Source: Thermoplasmatota archaeon
Lineage (GTDB): Archaea > Thermoplasmatota > Penumbrarchaeia > Penumbrarchaeales > Penumbrarchaeaceae
Length of the DNA stretch: 6,359 bases
Direction: 5' to 3'
Assembly: GCA_030600725.1 (NCBI GenBank)
Contig: JAUVLN010000131.1
Coordinates: forward strand, 1-6,359
Positions within the stretch are counted from its first letter, which is position 1. Every line of letters starts with the position of its first letter. Of this stretch, positions 1-6,180 are shown piece by piece. The translations under genes and the position numbers were made by a program. The notes under the pieces are model-generated. The model searched no databases and was not told the origin of the DNA. It saw only the letters and a list, made by a program, of their open reading frames with translations.

Positions 1-942
1 CTCGATGTTCTCGTCGAGCTCGCCCACCTTGAGGTCGGGCGACATCTGCCCGCCTTCCAGGTTCTTGATGTAGATCTCACCGAAGGGGAACCTCCTCTGC
101 CATACCTTGATCCTCTTCTGATTCGCAAGATGCAGAAGCGAGACGAACGTTGTGGTATCATCCAATTCGAACCCCTCTCTGATATCGGATAGAGGTATGG
201 GATGGCCGTTGAACCTGTTGATCCTCTGCCAGGTGAGCCTGATCTCCTCCTCCGGGTTCTCCTTGTACACCTTCCTGTTGATGAGGGAACGGTTCAGCGA
301 ATCGATCTTCCTGGAGATCTCCGATCTTTTCCTCTTCGCCTCCTGAAGGATCTCCACCTCGTCGCTGACGTCCTTCAGGGCATCCAGCAGGTCCACGAGC
401 GTTACCGGCCTGTCCCCTTTGTGGAGTATCGATTCGGTGATGATCGGCTTCCGGTCGTTGATGATCTTCCGTGTGACCTCGAAGGTCTCATCATCCTCCA
501 TCCAGTCGTAGAACGGATCCTCGTGGAAGATCTCCTCCTCGTCACCCATCTCCGCTTTGATCAGCGTGTTGTTGCTCTTCATCAGATGGACCGTGTAGGC
601 CATCCTTATGAGCTTTCCGGTCACCATGAGGTTGATCTCGTCCTGGCTCCTTATCTTCCTGATGAAGAGCTTGCAGAACCTCAGGATATCCACATCCCAC
701 GGGTCCAGATAATCCTCCACTGCAAGTTCGAGGATCATGGCTATCGACTTTGAATAGGGCTCCTTTATCGTGACGTGGACGCCCTCTTTCATATCGTGCA
801 GGACTCCCAGGTATTTATCCAGCCTCTGGTACAGATCACCCTCATCCTGGATGAGGGATTTGTGGAACAGAAGATGCCTGAAGACCTCCTCCTCGACATC
901 AAGTGTAAGCTGTCTGGGGGCGTTGGCCGTCTCGCCGTTCAT
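1..942 (-). CDS. scpA: Segregation and condensation protein A (ScpA, kleisin), 3' end cut by window edge
   Basis: Kleisin subunit of prokaryotic condensin; it bridges the ATPase heads of an SMC dimer to close the ring that compacts and segregates the chromosome. The frame is open for 314 codons from ATG 942 to the window edge with no stop, so the C-terminus is missing. I translated it directly. The kleisin core is clear: LELAVEDYLDPWDVDI at about residues 71-86 matches the family's conserved 'DPWDIDI' segment, followed by a helical stretch with VTGKLIRMAYTVHLMKS (about 107-123). A linker rich in Asp/Glu (131-152) and a charged helix (about 190-225) lead to a C-terminal winged-helix-like region (about 234-293). 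About 65 residues precede the core motif, more than in many bacterial ScpA proteins. The start is fixed by the ATGA overlap with smc and a purine-rich AGGTAGGGGG site six bases upstream. ScpB may follow outside the window; this cannot be seen. Confidence 0.9.
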   Translation of the reverse strand, partial: MNGETANAPRQLTLDVEEEVFRHLLFHKSLIQDEGDLYQRLDKYLGVLHDMKEGVHVTIKEPYSKSIAMILELAVEDYLDPWDVDILRFCKLFIRKIRSQDEINLMVTGKLIRMAYTVHLMKSNNTLIKAEMGDEEEIFHEDPFYDWMEDDETFEVTRKIINDRKPIITESILHKGDRPVTLVDLLDALKDVSDEVEILQEAKRKRSEISRKIDSLNRSLINRKVYKENPEEEIRLTWQRINRFNGHPIPLSDIREGFELDDTTTFVSLLHLANQKRIKVWQRRFPFGEIYIKNLEGGQMSPDLKVGELDENIE

Positions 943-3900
943 AGTGTTCCCCCTACCTTCTGCACTTTGACTTTCTCCTGATCTTTCCTCTTTGCGGCTT
1001 TGGATGCCTTCTCGTAGGCATCCACCTCCTTTAGATCGACCTGTCCCAGGACGACGGAGTCGCCGTTTTGAAGCGTCACACCATAAAGGTGCTGCGCCTC
1101 CTTTAAACTTATCTTTCTGAGTGATATCAAAACGAATTGAGCGAACTGCGAATTCTCCCTCACCATCTTGGCGACGATCTCCGCATTTACCGCATCAAGG
1201 TTCTGATCCACCTCATCCAGGAGGTAGAACGGGGACGGGTCCCATGCCTGAATGGAGAATATGAACGCCATCGATGTGAGGGATTTCTCGCCGCCCGATA
1301 GCGATTCCAGTCTGGTCATCTTCTTCCCCGGAGGTTTCACGCGGATGATCAATCCCCCGGATAGGGGGTCCTCCGGGTTCTCCAGCTCGAAATAGGCCTC
1401 ACCTTCTCCCGAGATATGCCCGTAGATCTTCCTGAAATTCTCGTCTATACCCTCATATGCTTTGATGAACTCCTCTTTCCGCTTACCGTTGATCTCATCT
1501 ATGATCTTGTCCAGCTCCAGCTTCTCCTTATCGAGGGCCTTGAGTTCCTCCCCGATCTCCTGTTTCTTCGCCTGTTTCTCCTCGTATTCCTCAAGCGCCC
1601 TGAGATTGACGTTACCGGCGTTCTCCAGTATAGATTCCAGCTGTCTTACATTCCTCAGGAGGTCCCTTTCGTTATCATAGGGCGGGCCCCCTACGTCGAT
1701 GCCCTGATACCTCTGGAGCATTCCCAGTATCTCGGCCAGTCTGTCCTCGGCTGTTCGGATATTGGTCCTCTGGGTTATCATGATGCTGTCCTGAGCCATC
1801 ACATCCTTTCTGGCGTTCTCCTTGTTGGCTATGTTCCTCTCGGCCTTCCTGTTGAGCTCATTGAGGCGGTCGTAGAGGTCTTTTGTCTTCTCGCTGATGG
1901 AGCCCAGGACGGTCTCAAGCGCCTTTACCTCCTTTCGGGAACGCTCCTCTCGAACCTTTGCACTCCTCTCCTCGGAACTGGATGCCTCGATGGACCTCGC
2001 GATCTCCATAACCCTCTTTTTGAGTCCTCCCGATCTCTCGGAAAAAAGCGTAAGCTGTGCCCTGTCCTCATGGATCTTCTCCATAACGTTGGTCCTCTCC
2101 AGACCAAGAGAGTCCAGGCTCGATCGGAGCTTTCTGAGGGATTCCCTGATCGCCCTGGGAGTGTGTTTATCCAGCTCCTCCGTTAATCCCTCCCTGTCCT
2201 CTATCCTATCTTTGATGAAACATTCAAGCTCGTCGATCTTCTCATCGAGGGCTTCTATGCCCTTGGATAATCCATCTATCTCTCTGCCCCTCTCTTTCTC
2301 CTCATCCGATCTCTCCTTTAACTGGTCCTTTGATGTTCCAAGGGTCTCCTCCAGATCTTTGATCCTGCCTTGACCCTGGGTCTGTTCGGATGTGATCGAT
2401 CTTATCCTGGCCTCAAGGTCGTTAACCTCCTCACGGACCTGGTTCAATCTGGTGGTAAGCGAATCCGATTCCACCGTCTTTTCCTGCAGTTCATCGGATA
2501 CATTCTGCAGGTCTCCCCTGCTCCTGGATCCGAAACCCTTTCGTCCTCTCTTACCCGATAGGCTTCCCCCGGTGATGTCCCCACCTGCCCCCGCTATCTC
2601 ACCGTCAAGGGTGACCAGACGCACCCCACCCATGAGCTTTCTAAGGGATGCGAGGTTGTTCACGATCAGTGTGTCGGAGAAAACCCACTGGAAAGCGGCA
2701 TCGTACATGGGGTCGTATGATATCAGGTCGACCGCGAACCCTCTGACCGAGGGATCGTCCTTGATCATAAGTGATCTTGCTCCCGGCCTCCGGGTCGAGA
2801 GCTTGTTCAGGGGAAGGAAGGTAACCCTCCCCGCCCTCTTGGCCTTCAACCTCTCGATACAGGATGAAGCCACCGAATCGTTGTCCACCACCACAGCTGA
2901 TATCCGTCCCCCCGCAGCAACCTCCAGTGCGGTCTCATATTCCTCGGGAACGTCCCCGAGCTCCCCTATTGTGCCGTAGATCCCCCTGATCTCACCTTTA
3001 TCCCTCGCGGTGAGTATCTCATCAACGGCCATCGAAACCCCCTTCTTGAGCTTCTCGGAGGTCTCCACCTCCATCTTCATCGTCGTATAGAGCCTGTTGA
3101 GCCTGGTTATCTCCTTTTCGAGGTCTTTGGTCTTGGCGATGAGGTGCCTCTCCTCCTCTCTCGCATCCATGTAATCTTTCTGGAGTTTTTTAACGTCCAC
3201 CTCTTCGGCGCTTTTTCTTGCTTCCTTGAGATCTCCCTCGAGTTCTTCGATCTCGTACCTGAGGGTGGAGATCATCTGCTGTATGTCGGACAGCGATGTG
3301 CTTTTCACCTCGAGCTGGGCCCTTGCCCTGTCCCGATCCAATACCCTCTCGGAGAGCAGATCCCTCTTCTTTTCGAGCTCCCTGGAGATCAGCGTGATCC
3401 TGCGTCTCAGATTGAGCAGCTCATCATCGGAGCTGTCGAGCTCGCTTTCCAGCTCCTTTACCTCCTTCCGCTGACCCTCCAATTTCGCCTCGACCTTTTT
3501 GAGCTTTGTACCGGAGCCCTCGATCTCCTTTCCCAGGCGGGTCTCCTTCTTCACGATATCCTTGATCTCCTCACTGCGAACCCTGTCCTCGTTGCGGAGT
3601 TCCGAGATGGTGTCCTGTGCTGTCTCGATGATGTCCCTTGCCCTCATCAGCTCGAGCTTCGCCTCATCCAGCTTCTCCTTTAGTTTCCTTCCCTCCTCCC
3701 CCGTGATCTCATCGATCCGGGCCCCGACCTCCTTCATATCCCTATCGAGTTCCAGCCCGATCGCTTCGATCTTTCCGATATCGCCCCTGAGCTCGATCTT
3801 CCTCTCGTTCGCCCTGGTGATCGCCCTGTTGTAGCTCTCTATCTCCCCTTCCACCCCCTCCTTCTGAACGTGATAGAGGGTCGCCTTGGAGATGTTGATC

Positions 3901-4580
3901 TTATTCTGGGCTTCCCTGTATTTCTCCGCCTCCTCCTTCTCCTTCTTCAGCTCCTTCAGGCGATCCTTGAAGAATTCAAGCCTCCACCTTATGTTCTCCA
4001 TGTTCGTCTCGGCCTTGTTCCTCTTGTCGATCGAGATATGGATCTCATCGTCATACCTCTTGATCCCCGCGATATCGTCGATCTCCTCCCTGACCTTCAA
4101 TGGTGTTTTGCTTATGAACTCGTTGATATGGCCCTGCAGCACGATATTATAACCTTCGGCCGAGAGGTGTGCATGTGTGAGGATATTCTCGAATTCACCC
4201 TGGGATGAGCTCTTGCCGTTCACGTAGAAATATGACAGGGTCTGATCGGGGTCCGAGGCGGATATCTTGATCACCCTCGTCAGCTCAACCTCATCGTTAT
4301 CTATGGGGATCGTTCGATCCTGATTATCGAAGACAAGGGTAACCCTGCACTGCTTGGCCGCTTTCCATCTGTCGTTTCCATGGAAGATCAGGTCCTGCAG
4401 CCTCTTCGCCCTGACCATCTTCGAGCTTCTTGGGCCCAGAACGAATAGGATCGCATCCGCTATGTTGGATTTACCTGACCCGTTGGGGCCAGTGATCCCC
4501 GTAAAGCCTTTGAATATGGGGATCTCAACCTTCTTCCTGAAGGTCTTGAAATTCTCCATTTTTATCCGCTTTAGATGCAA
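939..4580 (-). CDS. smc: Chromosome segregation protein SMC (condensin ATPase)
   Basis: ATPase core of condensin, 1213 residues from the proposed TTG start, a normal length for the family. Domains in order: N-terminal head with Walker A GPNGSGKS (31-38), an R-loop-like LGPRSSKMVRAKR segment just after, and the Q-loop in VLQGHI (Q149); a long first coiled coil (about 165-520); hinge (about 525-665) with the glycine motifs AAGGRISAVVV and AGAGGDITGG; a basic Arg/Lys-rich stretch just after the hinge; second coiled coil (about 690-1010); C-terminal head with NAGNVNLRALEEYE, signature LSGGEKS (1094-1100), Walker B FYLLDEVD (catalytic E1123), D-loop QNLDAVN and VLISLRK in the H-loop region. All ATPase motifs are intact. 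A Lys-rich tail of about 25 residues ends the protein. TTG 4580 gives the family-typical N-terminus (M)HLKRIKMENFKTF and has AGGTG five bases upstream; the in-frame ATG at 4685 lies in the TATA box. First gene of an operon with scpA. Confidence 0.96.
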   Translation of the reverse strand: MHLKRIKMENFKTFRKKVEIPIFKGFTGITGPNGSGKSNIADAILFVLGPRSSKMVRAKRLQDLIFHGNDRWKAAKQCRVTLVFDNQDRTIPIDNDEVELTRVIKISASDPDQTLSYFYVNGKSSSQGEFENILTHAHLSAEGYNIVLQGHINEFISKTPLKVREEIDDIAGIKRYDDEIHISIDKRNKAETNMENIRWRLEFFKDRLKELKKEKEEAEKYREAQNKINISKATLYHVQKEGVEGEIESYNRAITRANERKIELRGDIGKIEAIGLELDRDMKEVGARIDEITGEEGRKLKEKLDEAKLELMRARDIIETAQDTISELRNEDRVRSEEIKDIVKKETRLGKEIEGSGTKLKKVEAKLEGQRKEVKELESELDSSDDELLNLRRRITLISRELEKKRDLLSERVLDRDRARAQLEVKSTSLSDIQQMISTLRYEIEELEGDLKEARKSAEEVDVKKLQKDYMDAREEERHLIAKTKDLEKEITRLNRLYTTMKMEVETSEKLKKGVSMAVDEILTARDKGEIRGIYGTIGELGDVPEEYETALEVAAGGRISAVVVDNDSVASSCIERLKAKRAGRVTFLPLNKLSTRRPGARSLMIKDDPSVRGFAVDLISYDPMYDAAFQWVFSDTLIVNNLASLRKLMGGVRLVTLDGEIAGAGGDITGGSLSGKRGRKGFGSRSRGDLQNVSDELQEKTVESDSLTTRLNQVREEVNDLEARIRSITSEQTQGQGRIKDLEETLGTSKDQLKERSDEEKERGREIDGLSKGIEALDEKIDELECFIKDRIEDREGLTEELDKHTPRAIRESLRKLRSSLDSLGLERTNVMEKIHEDRAQLTLFSERSGGLKKRVMEIARSIEASSSEERSAKVREERSRKEVKALETVLGSISEKTKDLYDRLNELNRKAERNIANKENARKDVMAQDSIMITQRTNIRTAEDRLAEILGMLQRYQGIDVGGPPYDNERDLLRNVRQLESILENAGNVNLRALEEYEEKQAKKQEIGEELKALDKEKLELDKIIDEINGKRKEEFIKAYEGIDENFRKIYGHISGEGEAYFELENPEDPLSGGLIIRVKPPGKKMTRLESLSGGEKSLTSMAFIFSIQAWDPSPFYLLDEVDQNLDAVNAEIVAKMVRENSQFAQFVLISLRKISLKEAQHLYGVTLQNGDSVVLGQVDLKEVDAYEKASKAAKRKDQEKVKVQKVGGTL

Positions 4581-4583
4581 CAG

Positions 4584-4590
4584 CCCACCT
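4584..4590 (-). promoter_or_regulatory. Ribosome binding site deciding the smc start
   Basis: On the minus strand this reads AGGTGGG. Its AGGTG part matches the archaeal Shine-Dalgarno consensus (AGGAGGTGATC) and ends five bases before TTG 4580. It supports TTG over the in-frame ATGs at 4640 and 4685, neither of which has a comparable site at suitable spacing. The match is only five bases long, so the call is moderate. Confidence 0.55.
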
Positions 4591-4668
4591 GCTTGATATC
4601 CTATCTCGTTCAGGATATTCCCCTTTAGCGTGAATCCCATCCCGCTGTCATCATAATGTGGCTCTATG

Positions 4669-4682
4669 GATATATATATAAC
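4669..4682 (-). promoter_or_regulatory. TATA box of the smc-scpA operon
   Basis: On the minus strand this reads GGTTATATATATAT followed by CC, a near-ideal archaeal TATA box, in the 181-bp gap between the upstream small gene and smc. By the usual archaeal spacing, transcription would start about 25 bases downstream, near 4650. That gives a leader of roughly 70 bases before TTG 4580, or about 10 bases before the alternative ATG at 4640. No clear purine-rich BRE is obvious directly upstream. The position is an inference from spacing, not measured. Confidence 0.65.
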
Positions 4683-4761
4683 CATGGAACATAGTGGAAA
4701 TCACCTGAAATGATCGAGGATCGGTATCAATGGAGGATACATGGGATATTGGGGATCCCCC

Positions 4762-5100
4762 CTAATCGTCTTCCTCATCCGGTTTTTGCCCATCCACGAG
4801 AAGCTCTCCGAATGCGATCTTCTCGATGGTCTGTACCACCCAAAGCCTGTTGGTGTGCCTGTCGACATCCTCCCTTATCCTGAGCTCCGATTCAAGCTGC
4901 ATTCTGACGAGGTGGTATCTGTGATCGCCTATATTCTCATCCTTGACTATCCGTTCGATATTGGATGGAAGCTTCATCGGGTGATCGATCACTTCTGCGA
5001 TCAACATTAACAATCGAGGGACCTTACGGGGCACCTCCCCTCCGTAAAGGACTCCAAGCGTCTTGCGGGTCCTTTCGTCTATCCGCTTTTCAGATGTCAC
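4762..5100 (-). CDS. Small charged conserved-hypothetical protein, weakly UPF0147-like
   Basis: A 112-residue soluble, mostly helical and highly charged protein with no signal peptide or membrane segment. I do not recognise its function. Two short stretches recall the archaeal UPF0147 family of uncharacterised small helical proteins: EVPRKVPR (about 22-29), like that family's VPRN(I/V)R, and DRHTNRLWVVQTIEKI near the C-terminus, like its HTRxxxW...LE end. The spacing is not exact and the protein is longer than the usual 85-95 residues, so the family call is tentative. It ends in the acidic tail PDEEDD. Start choice: TTG 5103 and GTG 5100 are adjacent and in frame; GGTGA at 5105-5109 is one base from TTG but four from GTG, so GTG is preferred. 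It is divergent from the FAH-like gene and lies 181 bp upstream of smc in the same direction. Confidence 0.75.
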   Translation of the reverse strand: MTSEKRIDERTRKTLGVLYGGEVPRKVPRLLMLIAEVIDHPMKLPSNIERIVKDENIGDHRYHLVRMQLESELRIREDVDRHTNRLWVVQTIEKIAFGELLVDGQKPDEEDD

Positions 5101-5129
5101 CAACTCACCGGATACTTGAACCCACGCCG

Positions 5130-5138
5130 TTTATTTAT
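5130..5138. promoter_or_regulatory. AT-rich box shared by two divergent genes
   Basis: TTTATTTAT on the plus strand and ATAAATAAA on the minus strand; this is the only TATA-like element in the 62-bp gap between the divergent starts at 5100 and 5163. Its centre is about 29 bases before ATG 5163, placing the plus-strand start site at or next to the ATG, which fits a leaderless transcript; no Shine-Dalgarno site precedes that ATG. Read leftwards, it predicts a start near 5107, only a few bases before GTG 5100. Either orientation is plausible; use in both directions is inference. Confidence 0.5.
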
Positions 5139-5162
5139 CCTTATCTGAACGTTTGGCCCATT

Positions 5163-5885
5163 ATGCGAATCGGGTTTTTTCATGTAACCCATGGAAATGG
5201 TATATATCTTATAGAGCATCAACGTCCCATGCCTTATTTCAAGGTGGGAAAGCATAGGTTGGAGGCTGGCAAGATAATATTCCCACTGGAGGGGAATTCG
5301 GGCACTTTATATGATAAGATGACAGGGGGTCGCTCCCTGTATTTCATGAAGGCCGCATCGTCAATAGCCAATCATGGGGACCCGATAATGGCCCCTGAAG
5401 GGACAGGTACGCTCAGCTGCAACCTCCATCTTGCGATCGCGTTGGGGAAGAGGTGCAGGTCGATAAAGAGGGGGAAGATGAGGGATAAGATCCTGGGGCT
5501 GGGATTGGTCCTTGATATCACCGATGAGAAGATGCTCAGGAGGCTCAAGTCGGGCTCTTTACCATGGGACGAGGCGAAAAGCAGGGATTCCTTCTGTCCG
5601 ATATCCGAGTTCGTTTCCCTTGACGATCTGGAGGATGAATCCTCCATCCACATATATATGGAGAGGAATGGGAAGGAGATCATCGATAGGGAGATCAAGG
5701 GCGTGATGGAGGAGATCGAGAGCTCGATCGTGGATATCTCAAGAGAGCTCACCCTCTATCCCGGGGATATTGTAGCGTTTATCAAGGTGGGCGATGTGGG
5801 TAACGTGGAGGTTGGGGACCTACTTGAGGGCGGCGCATCGCAGATCGCTACGATGAGCCATCAGGTGATCGCGGAGATGAAATAG
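5163..5885 (+). CDS. Divergent fumarylacetoacetate hydrolase (FAH)-fold protein
   Basis: A 240-residue protein with the layout of the FAH/MhpD superfamily, whose members use Mg2+ or Mn2+ to hydrolyse, decarboxylate or hydrate 2-oxo-acid compounds. Matching landmarks in order: YFMKAASSIANHGDPIMAP (60-78), like 'F.KP.s.....d.I..P'; LSCNLHLAIALGK (84-96), in place of 'vDyEvELAvVIGk'; GLGLVLDITDEKM (112-124), in place of 'GYt..NDvSARD'; KSRDSFCPI (139-147), like 'KS.DtFcPiG'; and LTLYPGDIVAFIKVGD (196-211), in place of 'L.PGDvI.TGTP.G'. By this alignment the two Glu metal ligands are Asn87 and His89, Asp118 is kept, and the GTP motif is lost. The fold call is fairly secure, the usual chemistry is doubtful and the substrate is unknown. 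The upstream in-frame extension to 4965 overlaps the divergent gene and is rejected. Met23 (5229) is an alternative start. Confidence 0.8.
   Translation: MRIGFFHVTHGNGIYLIEHQRPMPYFKVGKHRLEAGKIIFPLEGNSGTLYDKMTGGRSLYFMKAASSIANHGDPIMAPEGTGTLSCNLHLAIALGKRCRSIKRGKMRDKILGLGLVLDITDEKMLRRLKSGSLPWDEAKSRDSFCPISEFVSLDDLEDESSIHIYMERNGKEIIDREIKGVMEEIESSIVDISRELTLYPGDIVAFIKVGDVGNVEVGDLLEGGASQIATMSHQVIAEMK
5199..5208 (+). promoter_or_regulatory. Possible internal TATA box in the FAH-like gene
   Basis: GGTATATATC lies inside the predicted coding frame, centred 25 bases before the in-frame ATG at 5229 (Met23). That is the spacing expected of a leaderless archaeal start. The FAH core begins after Met23, so a 218-residue product is conceivable. 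It may equally be a chance result of the codons for Gly-Ile-Tyr. Confidence 0.3.
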
Positions 5886-5916
5886 CAATACTTTCGCCGA
5901 CCCCCTTGGTCAAACC

Positions 5917-5924
5917 TTTATATC
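5917..5924 (+). promoter_or_regulatory. TATA-box-like element downstream of the FAH-like gene
   Basis: CTTTATAT, preceded by AAAC, is a good match to an archaeal TATA box and lies 32 bases past the FAH-like stop codon. Transcription would begin near 5945-5950. No gene with a good ribosome binding site follows closely; the nearest ATG (5970) opens a frame of only 28 codons. It could drive a small RNA or a long leader, or be non-functional. Confidence 0.35.
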
Positions 5925-5934
5925 TTGATCTTCG

Positions 5935-5957
5935 TTATTTTCTTGTCTCTTATTCTG
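5935..5957 (+). terminator. T-rich tract, possible archaeal terminator of the FAH-like gene
   Basis: Pyrimidine-rich stretch with repeated T runs (TTATTTTC, TTGTCTC, TTATTC) starting about 50 bases after the stop codon at 5885. Archaeal termination often relies on oligo-T tracts without a strong hairpin, and none is obvious here. A second tract, T7 at 6032-6038, lies further on. Confidence 0.3.
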
Positions 5958-5985
5958 TCTGCCGAGCCCATGGCAAATAGGAGCC

Positions 5986-5993
5986 TTTTTATA
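5986..5993 (+). promoter_or_regulatory. TATA-box-like element before a 43-codon frame
   Basis: TTTTTATA, centred about 24 bases before the ATG at 6014, the spacing expected for a leaderless archaeal transcript. Support is position and sequence only. Confidence 0.3.
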
Positions 5994-6013
5994 GCTTGGG
6001 TGTTGCATTTCCA

Positions 6014-6145
6014 ATGGAGGCGGATCAACCTATTTTTTTCCCGGTACATTCGGTAATTTTGTTATCCATCGTCATGAAAAATACACACATTTCACAGTTA
6101 TCGGGGCATATGATAATAACAATAATTTATATAGAATTGTTATAG
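6014..6145 (+). CDS. Marginal 43-residue hydrophobic small frame
   Basis: ATG to TAG frame encoding 43 residues that starts MEADQPIFFPVHSV and has two hydrophobic stretches (about residues 7-21 and 33-43) around a short polar middle. No Shine-Dalgarno site precedes it, but a TATA-like box lies 24 bases upstream, so it could be leaderless. Against it: the DNA is unusually AT-rich, which by itself yields Ile/Leu/Phe codons, and another perfect TATA box (6126-6133) lies inside its 3' end. I recognise no family. It is listed as a candidate microprotein only. Confidence 0.15.
   Translation: MEADQPIFFPVHSVILLSIVMKNTHISQLSGHMIITIIYIELL
6126..6133 (+). promoter_or_regulatory. Perfect TTTATATA box
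   Basis: TTTATATA exactly matches the archaeal TATA consensus on the plus strand; the complementary strand, TATATAAA, is also an acceptable box leftwards. Rightward initiation would fall near 6155-6158. The ATG there (6157) opens only eight codons, so a following gene would need a longer leader. Confidence 0.4.
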
Positions 6146-6172
6146 TTTCCATTGGAATGGGATACAATATTC

Positions 6173-6180
6173 TTATATAT
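6173..6180 (+). promoter_or_regulatory. TATA box upstream of the edge frame
   Basis: TTATATAT, preceded by C. The predicted start is near 6200, giving a leader of about 30 bases before the ATG at 6231, the first start whose frame stays open to the window edge. With the box at 6126-6133, it is one of two promoter candidates for a gene leaving the window on the right. Confidence 0.4.

Noticed and set aside
202..753. Plus-strand frame of 183 codons at the left end
   Set aside because: It is antisense to scpA, whose kleisin motif is clear on the minus strand.
1416..2186. Long plus-strand frame opposite smc
   Set aside because: It is a shadow of the smc coiled-coil region: the protein it would encode is low-complexity and Leu/Ser-rich, with no promoter or ribosome site.
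4651..4692. 13-codon frame on the minus strand with AGGTGAT seven bases before its ATG, upstream of smc
   Set aside because: The ribosome-site spacing is good, but the frame contains the smc TATA box and would exist only on a read-through transcript from the upstream gene. It is most likely chance.
4751..4760. Perfect palindrome GGGGATCCCC just past the stop of the small gene
   Set aside because: It has no loop and no T run on the minus strand, so it does not make a convincing terminator; it is short enough to be chance.
4741..5010. Plus-strand frame of 89 codons opposite the small charged gene
   Set aside because: It has no Shine-Dalgarno site or TATA box at good spacing. The minus-strand frame has GGTGA, an AT box and a soluble charged composition typical of real archaeal proteins.
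4965..5162. In-frame 66-codon extension upstream of the FAH-like gene
   Set aside because: It runs antisense through the divergent small gene and across the shared promoter box; the FAH-like similarity begins only after 5163.
5970..6056. 28-codon plus-strand frame after the TATA-like element at 5917
   Set aside because: It is very short, has no ribosome site, overlaps the next TATA-like box and has no recognisable sequence.
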